DNA of 64,000 bases from Ideonella_A sakaiensis_A (GCF_048320135.1 NZ_CP182947.1:124001-188000), one strand, 5' to 3'. Positions 53,498 to 63,808 are shown, numbered from the stretch's first letter. Translations and numbers: made by a program. The notes: generated from the letters alone by a model not told the origin.

Positions 53498-54295
53498 ATG
53501 GGCCCGCTGGCGCGCTGGTCGAACGCGTGGCGCGACTGGCGTCAGAACCGGGTGCTCAGCAAGCGGCCGATCCCCGACCCGCTCTGGCTGACCACCCTTG
53601 CCCGCTACCCTTTCATCGCGCGGCGCAGCACCGCCGATCTGGCACGGCTGCGGCAGCTGGCAACGCTGTTCCTCGCCGAAAAGGAATTTACCGGTGCCGG
53701 CGGGCTGCAGGCCACCGACGAGATCGCGGTGGCGATCGCTGTGCAGGCCTGCCTGCCGATCCTGCACCTCGGGTTGTCGGCCTACGACGATTTCATCGGC
53801 ATCGTGGTTCATCCCGATGAGGTGGTCGCCGAACGCGAGGTGATGGACGAGGACGGTATCGTCCACAGCTATGAGGAGACGCTGACCGGCGAGGCGATGT
53901 CCGGCGGGCCGGTGATGTTGTCGTGGCGCGATGTCGCCGAGGCGGGCGAATCGGCCGAGCAGGGTTACAACGTCGTGATCCACGAGTTCGTCCACGTGCT
54001 CGACATGCGCGACGGCGTCGCCGACGGCGTGCCGCTGCTGCCGAACGATGCCGCACGACAGCGCTGGATCGACGTCCTCGATCGCGAATACGAGGCCTTC
54101 TGCGACTCGCTGGACAACGATCCCGAACCGGCGATCGATCCCTACGGCGCCGAAGCGCCGGAAGAGTTCTTCGCCGTGGCCGCCGAGGCCTTCTTCGTCA
54201 GTCCGCAGGTGCTGCTGCACGAGCACCCGGCGCTCTACCGGTTGCTGCAGGGCTACTTCAGGCAGGATCCGGCCGCCGAAGCGACCGGCTCCTGA
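53498..54295 (+). CDS. mtfA: MtfA-type zinc metallopeptidase (M90)
   Basis: 265-residue cytosolic zinc-dependent peptidase of the MtfA family, known in E. coli to bind the Mlc regulator and act as an aminopeptidase. The zinc site is VIHEFVHVLDM (HExxH) near residue 152 and the family's downstream EEFFAVAAEAFF provides the third ligand. ARYPFIARRSTADLARLRQL is the typical N-terminal region. Convergent with clpA, whose stop is 13 bp away. Confidence 0.9.
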   Translation: MGPLARWSNAWRDWRQNRVLSKRPIPDPLWLTTLARYPFIARRSTADLARLRQLATLFLAEKEFTGAGGLQATDEIAVAIAVQACLPILHLGLSAYDDFIGIVVHPDEVVAEREVMDEDGIVHSYEETLTGEAMSGGPVMLSWRDVAEAGESAEQGYNVVIHEFVHVLDMRDGVADGVPLLPNDAARQRWIDVLDREYEAFCDSLDNDPEPAIDPYGAEAPEEFFAVAAEAFFVSPQVLLHEHPALYRLLQGYFRQDPAAEATGS

Positions 54296-54308
54296 AACGC
54301 TGCTCCGA

Positions 54309-56605
<2,297 letters not shown>

Positions 56606-56609
<4 letters not shown>

Positions 56610-56959
56610 GCGGCCTCCAAAATACATTGCAGCGGGTGGCCGCCACGGCGGGCAGCGGCCAGCACCAGTTCAACCTTGGTAGCGGCGACGTCCTTTGTAT
56701 AGACGCCGCACACCCCCCGACCCTCGTGGTGGATCTTCAGCATGATCTGGGTCGCGGTCTCGAGGTCGCGTTGGAAATATTCCTGCAGCACCATCACGAC
56801 GAACTCCATCGGTGTGTAGTCGTCGTTGAGCATGAGAACCTGATACATCTTCGGAGGTTCCGTCTTTGCGGCCTGGCGCTCGGCAACGACCGCTCCCTGG
56901 TCGCCAGGCGTTGGCGTACCGGCGGGCGGAACGGACGGCTTGACTGGTTCTGCAGGCAT
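56606..56959 (-). CDS. clpS: ClpS adaptor
   Basis: 117-residue N-end-rule adaptor for ClpA. Conserved YQVLMLNDDYTPMEFVV and KIHHEGRGVCGVYTKDVAA are present. It has an N-terminal Pro-rich extension of about 36 residues, longer than in E. coli. Stop overlaps clpA. Divergent from the cold-shock gene across 198 bp. Confidence 0.95.
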
Positions 56960-57157
56960 GTTTCGATTCTATCGACTTGCATTGTCTCGGTCATACCGGG
57001 GTCATATGCAGACGATACGACCGATCGCAAGCCGCCGAAGCGGAAAAACCGCCGTTCCGACCGCCTGTTTCCGAGGCTGGCCCGCCGTGGCCGCCTGCCT
57101 TGACATCACTGGGGCTGGCTACCAGAATTCCATGTGGCGATGGATGGGAGGTGCGGC

Positions 57158-57421
57158 ATGGCGCTCGGAACAGTCAAGTGGTTCAACGATGCCAAGGGCT
57201 TCGGATTCATCGAACCCGACGGCGGAGGTGCCGATGTCTTCGCACATTTCTCCGCAGTGCAGATGGAAGGTTTCCGCACGCTGAAGCAGGGAGGTCGGGT
57301 CCAGTTCGACATCCAGCAAGGCCCGAAAGGGCAGTTGGCACAGAATATCTCGCCAATCGACGAGCCGCAGCCATCTGCGGCCGTCAGCGACACACCACCG
57401 GTCGTCCAGACCGCCGGCTGA
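57158..57421 (+). CDS. Cold-shock protein (CspA family)
   Basis: 87-residue single-strand nucleic acid binding protein. RNP motifs are KGFGFIEPDG and DVFAHFSAV; the domain ends about residue 66 and a Pro/Ala/Thr-rich tail of about 18 residues follows, which is unusual for the ~70-residue family. GGGAGGT 6 bp before the ATG supports the start. Located between clpS and HU. Confidence 0.92.
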   Translation: MALGTVKWFNDAKGFGFIEPDGGGADVFAHFSAVQMEGFRTLKQGGRVQFDIQQGPKGQLAQNISPIDEPQPSAAVSDTPPVVQTAG

Positions 57422-57433
57422 ACCAGCCGCCAT

Positions 57434-57455
57434 GGTCCGGCACATTGGCCGGACC
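57434..57455 (+). terminator. Hairpin after the cold-shock gene
   Basis: GGTCCGGC pairs with GCCGGACC (8 bp, 6-nt loop) 13 bp after the csp stop. No T-run, so terminator function is uncertain; it may stabilise the mRNA 3' end. Confidence 0.35.
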
Positions 57456-57612
57456 GGCGCAAGTCCACGCGTCGAGATCAGCACCGCGCGCGCGCTCGTG
57501 CGTGCAGGATGGTCAACGTGTGGCAATCGGCAGCGATCCGATTCCACTTGTTGGACGGGGTGTGCGCCACCGGGCCGGCGAACCGGCCACCTCCAACACG
57601 CCGCGGGAGCGT

Positions 57613-57632
57613 CGATCGGCAGCAGCCGATCG
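57613..57632 (-). terminator. Hairpin after the HU gene
   Basis: CGATCGGC and GCCGATCG pair (8 bp) with a 4-nt loop 7 bp after the HU stop on the minus strand. No T-run, so assignment is tentative. Confidence 0.35.
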
Positions 57633-57638
57633 CCCGCT

Positions 57639-57965
57639 TTATTTCGACTTTTTCGCGGCGCCGGCCTTGGCCGCCTTGCGGGCAGTGCCGCGCGGATCGA
57701 CGGCGGCCTTGAACGTGGTTCCAGGCGTGAATTTGGGCAGCTTGGCCGCGGCAATCTTGATCTTCGCGCCGGTCGCCGGATTGACGCCGTTGCGCGCTGC
57801 CCGAGCATGCAGCTTGAACGAGCCGAAGCCCGGCAGCACCACCGGATCGCCCTTGCGAACCGACGTGACGATGGTGTCGAGCAGGGTTTGCAGAATCCGT
57901 CCGGATTCCGCCTTGGTCAGGGAGTGTTTGTCAGCGAGTTGTTCGACCAGTTCGGCTTTGTTCAT
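57639..57965 (-). CDS. HU-family DNA-binding protein
   Basis: 108-residue histone-like protein. The HU/IHF core MNKAELVEQLADKHSLTKAE through LPGFGSFKLHARAARNGVNP, with the DNA-bending Pro in VNPATG, is followed by a Lys/Ala-rich tail (RKAAKAGAAKKSK) that will add DNA binding. The ATG at 57965 begins the HU fold; an upstream in-frame ATG at 58067 gives only unrelated residues. Downstream of the DoxX gene by 122 bp on the same strand. Confidence 0.92.
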   Translation of the reverse strand: MNKAELVEQLADKHSLTKAESGRILQTLLDTIVTSVRKGDPVVLPGFGSFKLHARAARNGVNPATGAKIKIAAAKLPKFTPGTTFKAAVDPRGTARKAAKAGAAKKSK

Positions 57966-58087
57966 TCTTGGACTCAGTTGGCAACCGCGACCCGCGGTCG
58001 GCAACATTGTCACGCATCCTGCAGCCGTTTCCTGGCGGCAAGCCTCACAGTCGCTGCGGCGCGACACGCCACAGCATCGCCGGCAGC

Positions 58088-58624
58088 TCAGTCGTCGTGC
58101 CGCCAGCGCTTTGCGAGCAGGTGATCAACCGACAATTTTCCCGGGCCGGCCGCCATCAGGTAAAGCAGCACCGCGGCCCAGGTGCCGTGGGTTGCATACG
58201 CGCCGGGATAAACCAGCAACTGGATCACCAGCGTCATGATCAGCAGCGCCAGGGCAGAAAAACGTGTTGCAAGACCGATCAGCAACAGCGCCGGGAACAG
58301 GTGTTCGGCGAAGGCCGCCATCAGCGCGGCAAGGCCCGGCGCGATCAGCGGCAGCTGGTACTCGTATTCGAACAGGCTGACCGCCGATTCGGACAGCCGC
58401 GGCCAGCCCAGACTGAACTCGCCGGCGACGATGTTCAGCGCAAAACCCTCGACCTTGGTCTGTCCCGAGCTCCAGAAGACAGCGGCGATCGAAAACCGGC
58501 CGACAAAGGCAATCAGCGAATGCGGAATAAGCGTCAGCAGTGCGACGGCCTTGTCGAGCCAGCCCATCCACCGCGGCCTCGACGTGCCGATGGCAGCAGG
58601 CCGTTGCAGTCGTTCAGCATGCAT
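58088..58624 (-). CDS. DoxX-family membrane protein, BufD of the bufferin operon
   Basis: 178-residue integral membrane protein with four hydrophobic helices (LIAFVGRFSIAAVFW, LMAAFAEHLFPALLLIGLA, ALALLIMTLVIQLLVYP, and GTWAAVLLYLMAAGPG), of the DoxX family. DoxX proteins may move electrons from quinol or function in redox control of exported thiols. It is the last gene of the bufA-bufB-bufC set, starting 6 bp after bufC. Its fixed place in such operons suggests it serves bufferin maturation, but this is inferred. Confidence 0.85.
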   Translation of the reverse strand: MHAERLQRPAAIGTSRPRWMGWLDKAVALLTLIPHSLIAFVGRFSIAAVFWSSGQTKVEGFALNIVAGEFSLGWPRLSESAVSLFEYEYQLPLIAPGLAALMAAFAEHLFPALLLIGLATRFSALALLIMTLVIQLLVYPGAYATHGTWAAVLLYLMAAGPGKLSVDHLLAKRWRHDD

Positions 58625-58630
58625 GATGTG

Positions 58631-59401
58631 TCACTCCAGTGGCAGGTGAATCGAAGCAATCGCGCCGTGGCGGTGCAGCATGCCAAGCACGAGCGCAAGG
58701 TCGAATGTGCTGTGCGAACTGGCCGCTTCGCCAGCGGCTTCGGCCAGCGCGCTGCCGCGGCGGACCGCTGCGACAAATGCCGCCAGCCCCGCAGCTGCCG
58801 GCAACACGACGACGTCGGACTGGTCGCGGAGAACAACCGCGGTTTCCGGCTGAGCCGGGTCGACGCTGGCGATGTCGACGACGCCCTGATGAGCGGCGAA
58901 CAGCGAGACGATTGCCCATTCGGATTCGATGACGGCCAGCGACGGATGCCAGTCGAAACGGATGCGGCCGATCCGAGCGCCTGCCGACAATGCAGCGGCC
59001 ACCTGGGTGGCCGTCGCGACCGGCGCATCGGCGCTGTGGCAGGCCTGGACGCGGGCAAACTCGAGCCGCGCGACATCGGGCAGATAGGGCAGGCTGGACA
59101 CCGGCTCGAATGATTCGAGAAACTCCGCGAGGCCGGCGCCGTATGACGCGAGGATGCGGCTGCGCGGCGGGTCCTGCCGCACGTACACCGCAGCCATCGC
59201 ACGGAAAAATTCCTCGCCGACCAGCTCCTGCACGACCGGGAAGGTTTCGCCGAGGGCATCGACGAGCGAGCTGATCACGTTGTTGCGGTAGATGGCAAGC
59301 CGGCCGTCGACATCCGAGCCATTCCAGCTGCGCAGCGCTGGCGGTGCGGGCAGCGACGGATCGAGCAGCGCCGCAGCGAACCTGGCTTCGAGCGCGCTCA
59401 T
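58631..59401 (-). CDS. DUF2063 protein, BufC of the bufferin operon
   Basis: 256-residue protein with the DUF2063 N-terminal domain (FAAALLDPSLPAPPALRSW, YRNNVISSLVDALGETFP, YVRQDPPRSRILASYGAGLAEFL) and a poorly conserved C-terminal part. In bufferin and MNIO systems DUF2063 proteins act with the DUF692 enzyme to bind the precursor peptide. The ATG overlaps the bufB stop (ATGA) and the next gene starts 6 bp later. The call rests on operon position and family. Confidence 0.85.
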   Translation of the reverse strand: MSALEARFAAALLDPSLPAPPALRSWNGSDVDGRLAIYRNNVISSLVDALGETFPVVQELVGEEFFRAMAAVYVRQDPPRSRILASYGAGLAEFLESFEPVSSLPYLPDVARLEFARVQACHSADAPVATATQVAAALSAGARIGRIRFDWHPSLAVIESEWAIVSLFAAHQGVVDIASVDPAQPETAVVLRDQSDVVVLPAAAGLAAFVAAVRRGSALAEAAGEAASSHSTFDLALVLGMLHRHGAIASIHLPLE

Positions 59402-60315
59402 CGGGCAGCCTCGCGCAACGCGGCCGGCGCCTTGGCCAGGATCGCCTCCGCCTGCCGAGCCTCGTCGAGCAGAATTTCGAGCGGCGGGATGTCGTTGTCT
59501 CGTTCCAGCAGGCTGGGCATCGGGCCGAGCTGCTCGATCACCTGCCGGTACAAGCCCCAGACGATGCGGTCGACCGGCGAACCATGGCTGTCGATCAGCA
59601 ATGCTGCGCCGGCGCTGTCGCGCTCGCTCGCAAAGCCTGCCAGGTGGATCTGCGTGGCCGCCTGCAACGGCAGATCGAGCAGATAGGCCATCACGTCGCG
59701 GCCGTGGTTGGTGCACGAGACAAAGGCATTGTTGACGTCGAGCAGCAGCCCGCAGCCGGTGCGATCGATCACCTCGCGGATGAAGGCCGCCTCGCTGATC
59801 GTCGAGGTCTCGAATTCGACATAAGTCGACGGGTTTTCCAGCAGCATCTGCCGGCCGAGGCGTTCCTGCACCTGGTCGACATGCTGGCAGACGCGGTCCA
59901 GCGTGGCTGCGTCGTACGACAGCGGCAGCAGGTCGTTGTAGAAGACGCCACCGTGAGTCGACCACGCAAGGTGTTCGGAAAAAACTGCCGGTTTGTAACG
60001 CTCGATCAACGCGGCCAGACGGGCGAGGTGCTGCTCGTCGAGCGGATCGGCCCCGCCGATCGACAGGCCGACGCCGTGCAGCGACAACGGGTAACTGTCG
60101 CGGACCAGGCGCAGCTGCGCATGCAACGGCCCGCCGTCGACCATGTAGTTTTCGGCGTGGACCTCGAAGAACCCGATATCGGGCTTTTCGGCCAGCACCT
60201 GCGCGACATGCTGGGTCTTCAGGCCCAGCCCGGCTCTTGGCGGCAGCCGCATGCCGACAACCGCGCCGCCGGGCGGCAGCGATGCGCGCTGGCGATTGCG
60301 GTCCGGCTGGTCCAT
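59398..60315 (-). CDS. MNIO/DUF692 iron enzyme, bufferin maturase BufB
   Basis: 305-residue TIM-barrel multinuclear non-heme iron-dependent oxidative enzyme (MNIO). Start of the fold is LPPRAGLGLKTQHV; metal ligand candidates are His53 and Asn56 in EVHAENYM, His80 in LSLHGVG, Glu114 and His115 in FSEHLAW, Glu150 in LLENPS, Asp183 and Asn186 in LLDVNNA, His214 and His234. Enzymes of this family convert cysteines of precursor peptides into thiooxazole or related groups. bufA is 16 bp upstream on the same strand; bufC overlaps at its end. Confidence 0.9.
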   Translation of the reverse strand: MDQPDRNRQRASLPPGGAVVGMRLPPRAGLGLKTQHVAQVLAEKPDIGFFEVHAENYMVDGGPLHAQLRLVRDSYPLSLHGVGLSIGGADPLDEQHLARLAALIERYKPAVFSEHLAWSTHGGVFYNDLLPLSYDAATLDRVCQHVDQVQERLGRQMLLENPSTYVEFETSTISEAAFIREVIDRTGCGLLLDVNNAFVSCTNHGRDVMAYLLDLPLQAATQIHLAGFASERDSAGAALLIDSHGSPVDRIVWGLYRQVIEQLGPMPSLLERDNDIPPLEILLDEARQAEAILAKAPAALREAAR

Positions 60316-60331
60316 CGCAGTCCGGGCCCGA

Positions 60332-60634
60332 TCAGGCCTTCTTCGGCTCGAACGCCTTCATCTGGCCGAAGCCGGTCGGCGAAGTCTTCGACGCGGTCTT
60401 CTCGCAGGTGCCCTTCGGTACCAGCGACCAGGCATTGGCCTGGTGATCGACTTTCGACGTGCCGGCGCAGGTCGTGCCCGGGCCGGCGGCGCAATCGTTC
60501 TTGCCTTTCAGTGCGACGCCGTAGCATTTTTCCTTGTCGGCGGCCTTGTCCTGCGCTGCGGCCGGCATCACGGCGAATGCCGCTCCGAGGGCCAATGCAA
60601 GGGTGACGGTGGAAATCGGGGTGGTGTGGTTCAT
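60332..60634 (-). CDS. Bufferin precursor (BufA1/DUF2282 metallophore)
   Basis: 100-residue exported precursor of a copper-chelating RiPP. A signal peptide covers about residues 1-28 (VTLALALGAAFAVMPAAAQ). The core has four Cys: Cys37 in EKCYGV, Cys48 in KNDCAAG, Cys56 in TTCAG and Cys77 in KGTCEK, with the family's AGKND/SKVDHQ/WSLVPKGTC pattern. DUF692 maturases oxidise two of the four to thiooxazoles, which bind copper. A 98-bp leader and the ECF-like motif are upstream. First gene of the buf operon. Confidence 0.92.
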   Translation of the reverse strand: MNHTTPISTVTLALALGAAFAVMPAAAQDKAADKEKCYGVALKGKNDCAAGPGTTCAGTSKVDHQANAWSLVPKGTCEKTASKTSPTGFGQMKAFEPKKA

Positions 60635-60734
60635 CTGAGTCTCCAGGTTCCGAAGGTGATTGTTGGCAGCCGGCCGCTTGGCCAGTCGGGAAAACCACCG
60701 GTCCGGACGGGCACCGGCTGTCTTCCTACCCCTT

Positions 60735-60762
60735 GGACGCGGCAGCAGTGGGGTTTCTTACA
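60735..60762 (-). promoter_or_regulatory. ECF-like promoter motif facing bufA
   Basis: Minus-strand TGTAAGAAA (60754-60762) lies 15 bp from CGTCC (60735-60739). GTAA-type -35 and CGTC-type -10 elements are typical of some extracytoplasmic-function sigma factors. The distance to bufA is about 100 nt, so a longer leader is predicted. No sigma factor is encoded in the window. Confidence 0.45.
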
Positions 60763-60785
60763 CCGGCGGTTGACGGGGAAACGCC

Positions 60786-60810
60786 GTAAGAAGTCGGGTT
60801 GTTGAACGTC
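60786..60810 (+). promoter_or_regulatory. ECF-like promoter motif facing the DUF3179 gene
   Basis: Plus-strand GTAAGAA (60786-60792) is 14 bp from CGTC (60807-60810), nearly the same elements and spacing as the motif facing bufA on the other strand. The DUF3179 start is 27 nt from the -10. This suggests the two transcripts share one sigma factor. Confidence 0.45.
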
Positions 60811-60836
60811 GTATATCAAATGGCTTCTGCCAGGAG

Positions 60837-61826
60837 ATGGCCTTGAACCTGTTCCACCTGATCGCCGTGCGGCGCAGAAGCCTTGCTGCGCTGCTTGTGT
60901 TGCTGTCCGGCGTTTCGCCATCGCTGCTTGCCGGCAGCGGCAACCCGCCGCGCGTCAGCCTGAACGGCTTCGACATCAGCGACCCGCTGGTGCCGATCGC
61001 CGCGATCCAGCGTGGCGGGCCGCCGAAGGACGGCATACCGGCGATCGACAAGCCGGTGTTCATTGCGGCAGGCGAAGCAGCGCTGGCGCCGGACGACCGG
61101 GTGCTCGGCCTGGCGATCGACGGCCAGGCGCGCGCCTACCCGATCCGCATCCTGAACTGGCACGAGGTCGTCAACGACCGCTTCGGCGATCGACGCATCG
61201 TCGTCAGCTACTGTCCGCTGTGCGGCACCGGCGTCGTCTTCGAGCCGGCCGCCGGCCATGCCGAATCCGGTTTCGGCGTCTCCGGCCTGCTCTACAACAG
61301 CGATGTGTTGCTCTACGACCGCGCGACGTCATCGCTGTGGTCGCAGATCATGCAGCAGGCGATCAGCGGCCCGGCGAAAGGCACGCGCCTGAAGATGCTG
61401 CCGGTGACACACACCAGCTGGGCCGACTGGCGCAGCCGACAGCCCTCGACGACGGTCCTGTCGACCGATACCGGCTTTTTCCGCAATTACCGGCTCGATC
61501 CCTATGCCGGCTATGAGCAACGCTCGGCACTGATGTTCGACGTGCAGAACCGCGATGACCGGATTGGCGCGAAGGAATGGGTGCTCGGCGTCGAGATCGG
61601 CGGCCGCCACAAGGCCTATCCGTTCAGCGTGCTCGAAAAAAGGGTCGACGCAAAAGGCGAATTTGCCGACCGGCTCGGCGGGCAAGCGCTGCGCATCCGC
61701 TTCGATGCCCGCCATCGCAGTGCCGAGGCACTCGATGCGCAGGGCCAGGTATTGCCGACGATCACCGCCTACTGGTTCGCCTGGGTCGCCTTCCACCCGA
61801 AAACCGAGTTGCTGCTGCCGCGTTGA
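60837..61826 (+). CDS. DUF3179 exported protein
   Basis: 329-residue DUF3179 protein. A signal or anchor (SLAALLVLLSGVSPSLLAG) precedes the conserved core: NGFDISDPLVPIAAIQRGGP, NWHEVVNDRFG, VSYCPLCGTGVVFEP and the SDVLLYDRATSSLWSQ block. The Cys-x2-Cys in YCPLC may bind a metal or be redox active. Function of the family is unknown. AGGAG directly abuts the ATG at 60837, so the actual start may be the TTG at 60843 with 6 nt spacing. Divergent from bufA across about 200 bp and convergent with the cytochrome gene. Confidence 0.85.
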   Translation: MALNLFHLIAVRRRSLAALLVLLSGVSPSLLAGSGNPPRVSLNGFDISDPLVPIAAIQRGGPPKDGIPAIDKPVFIAAGEAALAPDDRVLGLAIDGQARAYPIRILNWHEVVNDRFGDRRIVVSYCPLCGTGVVFEPAAGHAESGFGVSGLLYNSDVLLYDRATSSLWSQIMQQAISGPAKGTRLKMLPVTHTSWADWRSRQPSTTVLSTDTGFFRNYRLDPYAGYEQRSALMFDVQNRDDRIGAKEWVLGVEIGGRHKAYPFSVLEKRVDAKGEFADRLGGQALRIRFDARHRSAEALDAQGQVLPTITAYWFAWVAFHPKTELLLPR

Positions 61827-61842
61827 AGCGGCGCAGCAGCGA

Positions 61843-62169
61843 TCACTTGAAGCGGTAGTGGTCGCGGTTCAGCACCGCGGCGACTGCGGACACCTCTTCC
61901 GGAAACATCCCGAGGTTCAGTTCGGTGTTGCACTGCTCGACCATGCCGCGCAGAAATCCGGGCGTATTGATGCGCCCGGTCGGCCGGTAGATCTTCGAGC
62001 CGTCGCCGCCCACTTTGCGCACATGGCAGGCGACGCAGCCGTTGTCCTTGATCAGTTTCTCGCCGAGTGCGAGGTCGGCATCGCGGAACAGTTCGCCGGC
62101 GGTCTGGGCAGATATCGATGCCGCGCCGAGCAGCAAGCCAAGCGCAGGCAGGATTCGGCTGATCTTCAT
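61843..62169 (-). CDS. Periplasmic c-type cytochrome (single heme)
   Basis: 108-residue exported protein. Signal peptide MKISRILPALGLLLGAASISA, then one heme motif CVACH near residue 45 with GKTINTPGFLRGMV-like sequence RINTPGFLRGMVEQCN providing the sixth ligand region (Met in RGMVEQ or similar). The ATG at 62169 gives a proper signal peptide. Placed downstream of the redoxin gene by 69 bp, convergent with DUF3179 at 16 bp. Likely an electron carrier; partner not known. Confidence 0.85.
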   Translation of the reverse strand: MKISRILPALGLLLGAASISAQTAGELFRDADLALGEKLIKDNGCVACHVRKVGGDGSKIYRPTGRINTPGFLRGMVEQCNTELNLGMFPEEVSAVAAVLNRDHYRFK

Positions 62170-62238
62170 CACACACTCCTGGTTGAGTCGCAATCGATGC
62201 TTCGATGATGCACCCATCGCCATGCCGGCTGGTCTGCG

Positions 62239-62751
62239 TCAGCCGAGCTGCGCGCCGATCGCCGCGATATCGTCTTCGGTCATCTCGCCGGGGATCGCCA
62301 GCAGCAGCCGCCCGCTGCCATCGATCAGCACCGTCATTGGCACCACTGCCCGCTCGGTCAGCCGTGCGCGCAGCGCCGCGCCATCGAGCGCGACCGGAAA
62401 GCGCAGGTCGTGCTCGGCGACATGGCGCCGCACCGCCTGAGGGTCGCGGTCGGTGGCAATGCCGACGATGCGCAGCTTGCTGCCACGCGCCTGCAGCTCG
62501 CGGTACAGCTTGTCGAGGCGTGCGTTGTGGCGTTTGCAGAAGGCGCAATCGGTCGACCAGAAAACGATCACCGCCGGCTGGCCTTTCCAGTCGGCCAGCC
62601 GCTTGCCGTCGATCAACTGCAGTGCCGGCAGATCGACCACCTCGCCCTTCGCTGCCGCTGCTGCAAGCGCGGCCGGGCCGACGCTGGCCAGACAGGTCGC
62701 GGCCAGCGCCGCCAACAGGCGCCGGCGGGTCGGAATACGTTGGGTGAGCAT
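62239..62751 (-). CDS. Exported TlpA/ResA-like thiol-disulfide redoxin
   Basis: 170-residue thioredoxin-fold protein of the periplasm. The export signal (IPTRRRLLAALAATCLASVG) has an Arg-rich start. The active site is DCAFCKRH (CxxC) in VIVFWSTDCAFCKRHNARLD, and MTVLIDGSGRLLLAIPG is the cis-Pro region. Such proteins reduce or oxidise cysteines, for example during cytochrome c maturation. The cytochrome gene lies 69 bp downstream, and LysR 43 bp upstream, all on the minus strand. Confidence 0.88.
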   Translation of the reverse strand: MLTQRIPTRRRLLAALAATCLASVGPAALAAAAAKGEVVDLPALQLIDGKRLADWKGQPAVIVFWSTDCAFCKRHNARLDKLYRELQARGSKLRIVGIATDRDPQAVRRHVAEHDLRFPVALDGAALRARLTERAVVPMTVLIDGSGRLLLAIPGEMTEDDIAAIGAQLG

Positions 62752-62794
62752 CGCTTGAAGAATATCAGGATCGACTGATCTTTGTCGGCGCTGC

Positions 62795-63727
62795 TCAAAC
62801 GCCACGCAGCACGATCTGGTCTCCCCATTGCATCGCCAGCTGACGCACCTGCTCGGCGACGCGCTCCCGGGTCGCGACGACCAGCGGCGTCAGTGGCCGC
62901 ACCGCCGACACCGCGGTCGTCATCAGCACAGGCAGCCGCGGCTCGACGATCTGCCGCGCCTGGTACGAATCAACGGCGTTGCGCTGCGCCAGCGCGCTCG
63001 GCGGCAACACGGCAAAGCCGATGCCGAGCCTGACGAGGTCGAGCATGCCGTCGACCGACGCCACCTCCATCGCGATCTTCAGCTTCAGGCCGAGGTGGGC
63101 AGCGCGCGTCTCGACCAGCCGCCGTATCGCGTGGACGCGGTCCGGAATCACCAGCGGATAGTCGGCGAGCCGGGCAAAAGCGACGCTCGTGTCGCCCTCG
63201 TCAGCCGCGCGCGGCCCCGGGCCGATCAGGCACAGCGCTTCCTCGAAAACCGGCGCGGTGTCGATTTCCGGCCGTGGATCGGGATTCAGCAGCAGCGCCA
63301 GATCGATGCGCCCGACCTGCAGCCACTCGGCCAGGTGTGACGACAGGCCTTCGACGATGGCCAGTTCGGCATCGGCAAATCGCTGCTTGAAGGCTGCGAC
63401 CAGCGGACCGGTCAGGCCGCGGCTGAGGCTGGGCGGCAAGCCGACGACGATCCTGCCGCCCTCCTGGCCGAGCGAGCTGCGCAGTTCGTGCCGGGCCTGC
63501 TCGACCTGGTGCAGGATGCCGTGGCCATGTTTCAGGAACAGTTCGCCGGCATCGGTCAAGGTGACGCCGCGGCCGTGGCGGCGCAGCAGGGCCTGGCCCA
63601 GTTCGGTTTCCAGCATCTTGACCTGCCGGCTGAGCGCCGGCTGGGCCGTCGACAGCAGCAATGCGGCTTTGCTGAAGCTGCCGAGTTCGGCGACACGGAC
63701 GAAATATTCAATTTGCCGCAGATCCAT
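62795..63727 (-). CDS. LysR-family transcriptional regulator
   Basis: 310-residue regulator. N-terminal HTH MDLRQIEYFVRVAELGSFSK through AQPALSRQVKMLE, then a LysR effector-binding domain (GRIVVGLPPSLSRGLTGPLV, GIGFAVLPPSALAQRNAV). The ATG at 63727 is the family start; the open frame upstream lacks similarity. It is divergent from a 4-oxalomesaconate hydratase-like gene across 202 bp, which suggests it controls an aromatic (protocatechuate 4,5-cleavage) pathway. Confidence 0.92.
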   Translation of the reverse strand: MDLRQIEYFVRVAELGSFSKAALLLSTAQPALSRQVKMLETELGQALLRRHGRGVTLTDAGELFLKHGHGILHQVEQARHELRSSLGQEGGRIVVGLPPSLSRGLTGPLVAAFKQRFADAELAIVEGLSSHLAEWLQVGRIDLALLLNPDPRPEIDTAPVFEEALCLIGPGPRAADEGDTSVAFARLADYPLVIPDRVHAIRRLVETRAAHLGLKLKIAMEVASVDGMLDLVRLGIGFAVLPPSALAQRNAVDSYQARQIVEPRLPVLMTTAVSAVRPLTPLVVATRERVAEQVRQLAMQWGDQIVLRGV

Positions 63728-63787
63728 CGACCAGCCCCTTTGCACGTGCATCACGATTCTCGGCCATCTCGAGCGATGCCGATTCGT

Positions 63788-63808
63788 TATGGCTGCTATC
63801 TCGCCATA
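63788..63808. promoter_or_regulatory. LysR operator candidate, inverted repeat
   Basis: TATGGC and GCCATA are perfect inverted arms 9 bp apart in the LysR/hydratase intergenic region. LysR boxes are typically interrupted palindromes of this size in this position. Binding by the LysR encoded next to it is an inference. Confidence 0.4.
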
